This document shows, piece after piece, positions 56,296 through 64,000 of a DNA stretch of 64,000 nucleotides. Position 1 is the first letter of the stretch. Every line of letters begins with the position of its first letter. The notes under the pieces were generated by a model, which was not told the DNA's origin, did not search any database, and saw only the letters and a list, made by a program, of their open reading frames with translations. The stretch comes from Leptidea sinapis (lineage: Eukaryota; Arthropoda; Insecta; Lepidoptera; Pieridae): the NCBI RefSeq assembly GCF_905404315.1, contig NC_066266.1, positions 3,355,501 to 3,419,500 on the forward strand. Reading direction: 5' to 3'. The translations under genes were made by a program, and so were the position numbers.

Positions 56296-56530
56296 TTATA
56301 CAAATTATTTAAGTTTTCTTTAGTGTTAATTCCGCCAATATTTGTCTTTAAAACAATTCGACACGTGTTTCGCCTCTACACGAGGCATCCTCAGGACGTG
56401 TTGTCTCGCCAAAATCTGGTACGAGACTCCTACTCCTACCATCTATCCTCTTGAGTCGGCGGAATTAACACTAAAGAAAACTTAAATAATTTGTATAATT
56501 ATGGATTTCCGCAAAGTAACGCCTAATTCA
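56296..56530. mobile_element. Foldback element J, copy 2 (centre deleted)
   Basis: Left arm TTAATTCCGCCAATATTTG and right arm GGCGGAATTAACACTAAAG, outer end GGATTTCCGCAAAGTAACGCC. Confidence 0.7.
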
Positions 56531-56645
56531 ATATTTTTTTTTTTGCATTTTTATTATTATATTGACTGTGCATATAAACACAATCTATAGCCTAACGAAA
56601 CGAACCATTTGCCCATCATGGTCCTTACGTTTAGAACGGAACGTT

Positions 56646-56990
56646 AGAGCGTTTTCACGCTACTTCCATCCGAATCCGATCCGTATCCGTGAAAACACTA
56701 GCCCCCTTATTCATAAAGGTCCGCTAACTTTAAACAGCCGCTAAGGAGTGTTTTTTCTCATTCTGACTTAGGTCAATAGAAGAAGACAGAGAGCGAATTA
56801 GCAATCCTTTAAGTTAGCAGACTATTATAAATAAGGGGGTAGAACTATTTCTGGAAGTTTACGCACTAGATCTGGCTTTCGTGATCCGATTTCTTTCCAT
56901 CAATCGTTAGAAATAGTTCTGCGTCTACACCGGACCATATAATGACGGGTACGGATCGGATTCGGATCGGACGCAGTGCGAATGTGCTCT
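56646..56990. mobile_element. Inverted-repeat element containing MITE I
   Basis: Left AGAGCGTTTTCACGC with ATCCGAATCCGATCCGTATC (56646-56690) pairs with right ACGGATCGGATTCGGATCGG and GCGAATGTGCTCT (56946-56990). The inner 138 bp at 56702-56839 is MITE family I. Confidence 0.65.
56702..56839. mobile_element. MITE family I, copy 2
   Basis: CCCCCTTATTCATAAAGGTC to GACTATTATAAATAAGGGGG, flanked by TAG on both sides (possible 3-bp target duplication). Confidence 0.75.
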
Positions 56991-57579
56991 TACGGTTGAG
57001 GCCCGAATATAGAACACATTATCGATATCTCTTTGACACCGCTATGTACCGAAAGAAATTCTTAAATATGCATCTTTTATCTACGCAATTTTGGCACACT
57101 TGGTGCGAATGTCATATGACATACGAGGTTGACATTTGATAATTTATACTATTTCTTTCACGTCAAATTTGCTCTGACTTATTTTCCCTTTTAAAGTGTT
57201 TTCATGTTCAAAATAAAATAACAAATAAATTTTAAAGACATTAAGTTTAATAAAATATAAACGGTGACTAGAGCAATGAGCCCACGCTTTTGCTTTTGTG
57301 TCCAAGTTTTGTTATAAAGCTGGGTTCACATGAACGACAATGAACGACGGCGAAAATAAGTAGGTAATGGAAGTTGGAAAAAATAATATAATTAGCGAGG
57401 TGAGTGACACAGAAGGGAAACCATTAACTGGCTTTCGTTTAGATGTAGTTTGTCTTGTACGATTTTTTATCCTGCAAAAGCCTCTCAATAAATATGAAAA
57501 TAAAGATTGGATAAACCATAACAGTTACTCAGAGATTATCGGATATTCCTTGTTACGAAAATTGAAAGATAGTAGGCCT

Positions 57580-57741
57580 CTTGGTCGCAGACAAGCTCTT
57601 TGGTGTTACGGGATTCTAATTTATCACCGTCGCATATACTATCTTATACCACCAGAGAAACTACACGATCGTTGCCGAAATTTACCGACATATAATGTAC
57701 CTTGTTTGCCTGAAAACACCGCACAAGGAAGCTTGATTAAC
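57580..57741 (-). repeat. Diverged LINE family K fragment
   Basis: ATTTATCACCGTCGC, CACCAGAGAAACTACACGAT, CGTTGCCG and GAAAACACCGCACAAGGAAGC align with the family K 3' region. They explain most of the C-terminal half of an otherwise open frame at 57367-57747. Confidence 0.5.
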
Positions 57742-58249
57742 AGTTAAGCTATGCGTAATACCCAATAAGAATATAAAATAATTAAATACATAAAATAATC
57801 AAAAATAATTGAAGACGCAGATCCGCTTATCGTGGCGATTGGCAGTCCAGGACTTGACAAAGTCATTTAAACAGAGAGGCATCTTAACATTTCCAAAGAC
57901 AAGTAGAATTGACTCTTAGATTCGCTGTATTGATAACCCACAACACGTACATATTTAAGTTATCCTCAAAACAATAATGAACTGACAACACAATTGTTAT
58001 TTGCTGTCAGAGCATCAAACATGCAAAAAGAAAACAATATAATATACGCTGATTACATTTGGAGTTGGTGTAAGTCATAAGTTGATGCGTAAAAATATTT
58101 ATGAACTATGCCTGCTACGTCGTTGCGTGGACTTTGTATTTATTATTAAAATCTCAAAAATAAATGATAAAATAAATAAAACTATTCAATATACTAAAAA
58201 TTAATAAAATATAAGACAAAAAATGAAATTACTACTTTTGACTTGAATA

Positions 58250-58800
58250 CAGGCCTTCGTTAAGTTTGGTATGGCCACGAATCTATAAATTTACCTACTT
58301 TTTCACGGAAAATTTAGTCGCACCTTGTTTAAGGGATTTCTTAAGCATTTCAGCGTTTCGCTTAGATGTCTTTTAGAACTGACAATAACATATTATTGTA
58401 GTCCAAGGGGCTTAAATCTGGGCTTGACGAAGGTAATTCTTCAGTTCTTGTAAAGTTGAAAGAACGTTGACTTCTAGCCAAATTTTCGTAGTGTTTCGTA
58501 ATGCAGTTTAGTTACCAGGAGTTTTGCTGAAAAGTCCAAGCCACATTTTGAAAAATCGTATTGCTAAGTTATCACAACCAAAACTGTTTCTTGTTGCACT
58601 TTGGCAGAAGTCTTCACTCCTGTTTCACAAAAATGAAGGTCTGTGACTCATAAGATAAGATACTCACCACCAAATTCATGAAATAATCACTCTGTACTTT
58701 CCCAACCATTTGTCAACTCCAATTCCCAACCAGTTCTTTAGATCTTTGAACGCACGCTTTGTCATTTTGTTTGCTGTAATCTTCAATTTAAACCAAGAAA
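58250..58800 (-). mobile_element. mariner/Tc1-type transposase remnant
   Basis: The minus strand reads WTFQQNSW, then HYENLARSQRSFNFTRTEEL and PSSSPDLSPLDYNNMLLSVL. This is the end of a DDE transposase with the 'SPDL-PLDY' block that carries the last catalytic Asp. Stops and shifts are frequent. An older coding part extends toward 58800. Confidence 0.65.
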
Positions 58801-58949
58801 TTTTTTGCAGTGGTAAAAGGATCTGTACCTTTCTCCCACGTACCGGGACAGAAATTTTGCAAGCAGCATTTTGAGATTTTGTATCTAGCGAGAAACTTCA
58901 TTTCTAGTTAGATAGACGGCTACAAACATACATAAAATGTTAAGTAAGT

Positions 58950-60590
58950 GCAAGACAATTACTACAAATTATTGCGTATCTTTAACATCCCATCCCATTC
59001 TTGTGATTTAATATTAACTTCGAAAACATGTATTTATTAATGGCGACAAATGGTGACGGTTTCATGATAAACGCATTCCAAATTTGAATTCATAATTCTA
59101 TTCTTTTATATAACAAACGCGTTTTAATTTATTTATATTATTGATAACCCGCTCTGAGCTCACAACTTAACAACGTATCAAAGTACAGACAATAAACTTA
59201 TAATTGTGTCGGCCTTGCTCTAAATTCGATATACCTCATAGATCTGTTTTGGTTTGGGTTATGTAACGCACGTGTATTAGATTATCTTACGTTTTGGTAG
59301 TATGTGGGTTGTACTTACAAATGAGGTTGGGAAATCATAACAAATGCCTTATACACGTCTTATTAGCTACATATTAAAATTATTTAAATGGATATTATAT
59401 GTATATTGTACAAAATTTCAAATCAAAATTTAAATCGTTTTTTTTTTTGTTTATTAGGTACGAAATTTGTAGAATTTGAATCATAACAATAATTTAATTA
59501 AATTTGTAGTCAAAATTTATAAACGGTGCGAGACTCGAATTCATCTGGTTACAAATTTAATTTAATTTATCCCAGAAATGAGTGATATCACAAAAAAATA
59601 ATAAATTGTTTAGATTAGAATAATTATTTCGATTTTCATTGTTCTTTTTATGAAATAATGCCACAGCAGAACTGTAAAACTGTACATAAAAAATTATCTG
59701 ATAAAACTAAACATACAGAAAACAAAATAATATTAAGGATCACGAATCGAAGTATAACCTATCTCTCAAATTGGATCAAACTGTATGCAGTGCACAAAAT
59801 TTTATTAAAATTGGGTCAGTAGGTAGGAATATTAGTATAACAGGAGCATTGTTGAAGCAAAAACTTAATTTTATGGGAATTTCTAAGACTAACCTTTAAC
59901 TCTTATGGGTAAAATTGGCAGTCGACTAAGGGGGTTTCGAGAAAAGACCACTCTAGCGATAGACTTAGGATATATAAGCGAATAGACAAACAGAGCGTGC
60001 ACGACAGAATGAACATCTCTTACTGAGATATAGCAAGATAAAAAAGGAATCTATTGTTACTATAACGCTGTAACATTGCTGTAAAATATTGCTAGTAAGC
60101 TCAAAACAAAGGTGGTTATTGCCATAACAATCATGGCAATCAAGAACATAACCCAACTCCAATGAGCACAATCACGATACTCGGTTGATATCCGCTGGTA
60201 AGTTTAAGGTACCTAAAATCAATAAAAACAAAAAACTACGGTGATAGAACTATGAAAGGACATCCGACTGGATACCAGTTAGAGAAAATTTAAAACTAAA
60301 GTTAAGAAATATTTATTGTCAACACTGCCTTAAAATTAGATTTTTTATGATATTGTTATCAATATTTGTTAATTACACTTATATAAAACAATGTTCATTA
60401 CATTAATGCATTGCATTAGTACATGAGACTTGACCTGCAGACAAACAGTCCAAACAGTTGGACTATGTTCTTTCTGTAAATGATTAATAGTACAAATAAA
60501 TAATTAAAAAAAAAATCAACAATCAACCAATCAAATTTGGTCATGTATTATCGGATTTTCAGTAGGTAGCGCCCTAGGTTCTAATTCCGG
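58950..60590. other. Mostly unclassified AT-rich DNA
   Basis: A scrap of SINE family B is near 59525-59620, and an old family E-like block lies at 59640-59835. No gene recognised. Confidence 0.35.
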
Positions 60591-60599
60591 CCTTTATTT

Positions 60600-60725
60600 C
60601 ACTGATTCCAATATTTTTTCTCAAAATTGTATCACTTATTGAATGTCAAAAACTACCACCCATTCAAAAATATATGCCTCAGACTTGAGAAGAACGAGCG
60701 CAATAAACACAGCGGGCTTCCTTTT
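60600..60725 (-). repeat. LINE 3' end related to 32375-32530
   Basis: TTGAATGTCAAAAACTACCACCC and CTTGAGAAGAACGAGCGCAA blocks. Confidence 0.55.
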
Positions 60726-60824
60726 TAGAGAATTATATATTTTTGTCAGTTTCATCTCTAAAGGATATTTCATACTCTCTATTATTCTCTATTATTGCTA
60801 TTCAATGTAACAACGTTTTACTTT

Positions 60825-61262
60825 TACTAGCTTTTACTCGCGACGTCGACGGCGTGGAATACTTACTTTGAGCATTAATTTAATTTTTTAGGATACTTTT
60901 CAAGTAATGCACATACAAACTGCTCGTTCCGCTGCTGGCAGCGCTCTTCTATAATACAGCGCATATGCCTTGTCTTTATGGACAGTCTCTTTAATAGTAT
61001 TTCCCTGTGAACTTTAATGTCCTATTACATCCCCATGTAGGTCAAAGTTTCAAAACTGCTTATAAATTTGTCATGGTTTTATCTCCAAAAATGAATAATT
61101 CCCATACAAACTATCATCCACTATTTCAACCTCTCCTTTTATATTTCCGCAAAACTAGCTTATGTCCTTTTACAAGGTCTAGTCTATCTCTGTGCTAAAT
61201 TTCATCAAAATCAGTTCAGTGGTTTAGGCGTGAAAGCGTAACTAACAAACTTATATTTATAA
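60825..61262 (+). repeat. RTE-like LINE 3' region
   Basis: Starts ACTAGCTTTTACTCGCGACG and ends CAGTTCAGTGGTTTAGGCG with GTAACTAACAAACTTATATT. This start/end pair is common in lepidopteran LINE repeats. Confidence 0.6.
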
Positions 61263-61282
61263 TAAAATTTATTGAAGTAGGC

Positions 61283-61500
61283 GTTACTTTGCAGAAATTC
61301 ATAAATATCCAAATGTTTTGAGTTTTCTTTGGTGTTAATTCCGCCAATATTTATCTTTTAACAATTCGTGTTTCGCTTCTACAGAATACATTCTTAGGAG
61401 ATGTTGACTCGCCAAACTCTGTCACGAGACTGTCTCGACAAATATTGGCGGAATTAACATTAAAGAACACTCAAAACATTTGGATATATTTATGATATTA
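61283..61500. mobile_element. Foldback element J, copy 3
   Basis: AGGCGTTACTTTGCAGAAAT start; arms TTAATTCCGCCAATATTTAT and AATATTGGCGGAATTAACAT. Confidence 0.7.
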
Positions 61501-61509
61501 AATTAGTGG

Positions 61510-62545
61510 AGCACGGACTAGTATAAAAAGAAGGATTCCGCACCGTGATATTAGCAAGTGAGGCACCTTTAAGCTAGTGTGTGTTTGCTTACGAGGGATA
61601 CCAGTATCAAAAATTTTCTCCCTTATTTAGACATATATGGCCACAATTACTTTTAACTCCGATTGTTTAAATTCTGATAGATTGTTTCCTAAAATTAAAA
61701 TAAATATCTCGGAGGCGTATATGAGCAAACAGATAAATTTTATAATAAAAATGTACTAATGTATGTACTAACGTTTTTTTTTAAATAAGTTAGTACCTAC
61801 AAAAAATTCATACAGGAACTGTTGTTTGCCACTGACGGTATAAAATAAGTAGATTTTTAGCAAAAACAACTATGTGCGTTATAGTTATTTATTTGCAAAG
61901 TACACATATAATCTAAGGGTTTTTAATTCTGTTCTTGGAACAGCGTCATTTAGGAAAGACAAAATTACATTTCAAACTTTTTAGTTTCTTTATACTGATA
62001 CTTCTTAATCATAAAAAAAAGATTACGTTTCTGCTATTTATAATTGATCTTTATCGTGTACGAATTAATACCAACAAAATAATAATAAAATGTGTGTGTG
62101 CGCAAGCCACACACGGTAGAAGTTAAACTTCTAAAAAGTTCCTGATTAAAAATACTCATTGAAAAGGATTGAAAAAATAAATCATGCATTTTAAATGGTG
62201 ACAGAGAGGTCTCACCACAAAACCAGCTATATATCCAATTATTTGCTATATATATTCACAAGCTTGTTTATAATCTAGTAAACGAGACATTATTTGTTCT
62301 TCTAAGTTATCTAGAATATAACCGTCATTTTTATTCTTATTTGCATCATCAGTCCGTGAAGATGGAGCAGTTATATTATTATAAAAGAACACATCAAAAT
62401 ACTCACGTTTTGTAGTGTTCGTGTTCGTTAGCATTCAGTTACCTGATTTCAACGATTTTAGCACAACAATTTCCGAAAGATGCCGTTTAGTTTTTAGACA
62501 TTAGGGTTATCATTTAAACCACCACGCAAATGTATAGCCCCAAAT
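61510..62545. other. No convincing feature
   Basis: The minus frame 62434-62246 (62 codons, ATG to TAG, ends SRLLDYKQACEYI) has reasonable composition. It has no recognised domain and no support from promoter or splice signals. Confidence 0.3.
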
Positions 62546-62640
62546 ATATATATATATATATATATAATATATTATATATATATATATATTATATATATAT
62601 ATAAGATTATATATATATATATGTATATATATATATAATC
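62545..62640. repeat. Long AT-dinucleotide array with internal symmetry
   Basis: About 95 bases almost entirely (AT)n with TAATAT and AGATT interruptions; self-complementary throughout. Confidence 0.85.
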
Positions 62641-62849
62641 GCGTCTATCGTCTCGCTTTTTAAATAATTCTAAAAAAGTTTTACTTCAAATATGTATTAC
62701 CACCATTAAAATATCCTAAAACCCTTTATTATGAATATTTTTTTTATATGCCTGCCTATTACTATCTGTAGATCTATTCCTTTTTTATTTATTTTTTATA
62801 TTCCTATTTTGGAAATGTGGTGAAATCTGACAATTTAAAAATTTTCACC

Positions 62850-63560
62850 AACACATCTGATAAGGCTTATTTTATGATCTAATCCTGCAAATTCTTCTTG
62901 ATCTTCTAAATTTATAAAAATATTGTTCTTAGTAGTAAACTCTTACAATATTTTTGTTAAACTGTATTTATGCTGATTTTCATTATAAATTATATTGTAA
63001 TAATAAGCTTTCAAACCACCATTTCACAAATATAACATATTTGTTATAAATCTTCAGAGGGATAATTCAACCCACCCTTATTTTTTAAAGTAATTAATTT
63101 GTGTAAATAAAGTCTTTCAGAAGTTGTTAAACGCCTATTAATAAAATGTATAACACTACCAGCAACATATCAAACTATTAATTTTCTAAAATCATTGAAC
63201 ACTTCTATGTCTAGCGGTTTTTTGAAGTCACGTCATCACATTCTTGCATTTCCTGAAGAAACATCAAAGATGAAACGGAGTCGTCATCCTCATTGTAGCG
63301 ATAGGATGGAGTAGATGTATTAATAATATGAGTTGCAGAACTGCAATTTAATTCAGGTTCTCATTCTAAAGGTACACAATTACCGGTACTTAAGCATTTT
63401 ATTTCCAAATATGCAAGTATTTTTTTAAAACTCCCAATAAATATGCATACCACACTAGTTTTGGATGGGATCCAATCCTTTTCATCTCTACAATCCCTTA
63501 TAATTTGAACCCAATATTTTTTCTATGACTCATTACCTGCAGGAAACCAAAAAAAAAAAA
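62850..63560 (-). pseudogene. P-element/THAP9-type transposase remnant
   Basis: In reading order on the minus strand: KYWVQIIRDCRDEKDWIPSK followed by TSVVC (63530-63440) matches the second half of a THAP zinc finger (W...R-DW-PS-...-VC). An acidic linker NEDDDSVSSLMFLQEMQE follows (~63300-63240). Next come RRLTTSERLYLHKL and KNKGGLNYPSEDL (~63145-63040), the 'GGL-PS-DL' block of the P-transposase C-terminal region, then LEDQEEFAGLDHKISLIRC (~62920-62860). Several stops interrupt it and the catalytic middle is absent. Family assignment is from remembered motifs. Confidence 0.5.
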
Positions 63561-64000
63561 TCTCTACATCTTGAAACAGATAATGATTTATCTAATTAGA
63601 ACATCATTAAATGGATTACCCACTTTTTCGGGTAAAGTCCCTATTTATTTTCCGGCCACACTGGCTGTCATTATCACGCGTAGCGCGAATTTTGAGTTCC
63701 AGTTATCGAATTAGTTGGTCTTATAAAAAAGAACAGAAAATAAAGTTATAACTACTGTCCTATCTGTGAAAGGTGATTCCTTGCCACTTTTTATGTTCGG
63801 TAGTATTGTATTTACAAATTTTCAGAACTCACGACGGTATTTTTAAAATATTTTATTGAGACGCAAACTGATCTGTCACGGACGATGACAATATGACAAT
63901 AATGACCGCCTATAGGCCTGTAGTGTGAGTGTGGGGCTATGTATTTACTATTTACACGTTAATCGGCTTGTTTTGGTGCTACACTGTTATGTAAGGTGAC

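Noticed and set aside
57367..57747. 126-codon open frame on the plus strand
   Set aside because: Its second half overlaps a diverged LINE family K fragment in the opposite sense, and the first half shows no domain, splice site or repeat of a known coding sequence.
62246..62434. 62-codon minus-strand frame near the P-like remnant
   Set aside because: No similarity to transposase blocks and no supporting signals; could be chance in AT-rich DNA.

Overview
This is an AT-rich window of insect nuclear DNA, almost certainly lepidopteran. The genes have short exons, GT-AG introns, AATAAA signals and, in one case, a TATA box plus initiator. Two genes resemble lepidopteran ommochrome-binding proteins, and the rest is dense with short interspersed repeats. 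Nothing looks bacterial, plasmid-borne or viral. I built the gene models by hand from reading frames, splice signals and intron phases; no alignment was run.

Layout. (1) An intact tRNA-Lys(TTT) gene lies at 464-536. (2) A plus-strand gene at 3103-19904 encodes a DUF229 (alkaline-phosphatase/sulfatase superfamily) membrane-anchored protein in 13 coding exons. One of these is a 15-nt microexon, and one exon carries an apparent one-base frameshift. (3) A minus-strand gene for an RR-type (Rebers-Riddiford, pro-resilin-like) cuticular protein has six coding exons between 41909 and 23327. Its non-coding first exon and TATA/initiator promoter are near 47.7 kb, so it spans about 24 kb. (4) Two plus-strand paralogues resembling ommochrome-binding proteins (28158-29784 and 30593-31447) sit inside one intron of the cuticle gene, on the opposite strand. 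(5) Two more possible plus-strand first exons (36990-37135, 42266-42464) end in good donor sites but have no partner exon that I could find.

The remainder is mobile-element debris. It includes at least 15 copies of one ~310-bp A-tailed SINE-like family with an internal hairpin. There are two tRNA-derived SINE families, 3' ends and reverse-transcriptase fragments of several non-LTR retrotransposon lineages, and several MITE or foldback families, some nested. Remnants of hAT, mariner/Tc1 and P-element/THAP transposases are also present. From about 56 to 64 kb I find no host gene, only repeats and a decayed P-like transposase at the right edge.

I see no multi-gene system in the operon sense. 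The points most worth a second look are the nested ommochrome-binding-like pair, the microexon and frameshift in the DUF229 gene, the His-rich exon of the cuticle protein, and several composite or nested repeats.
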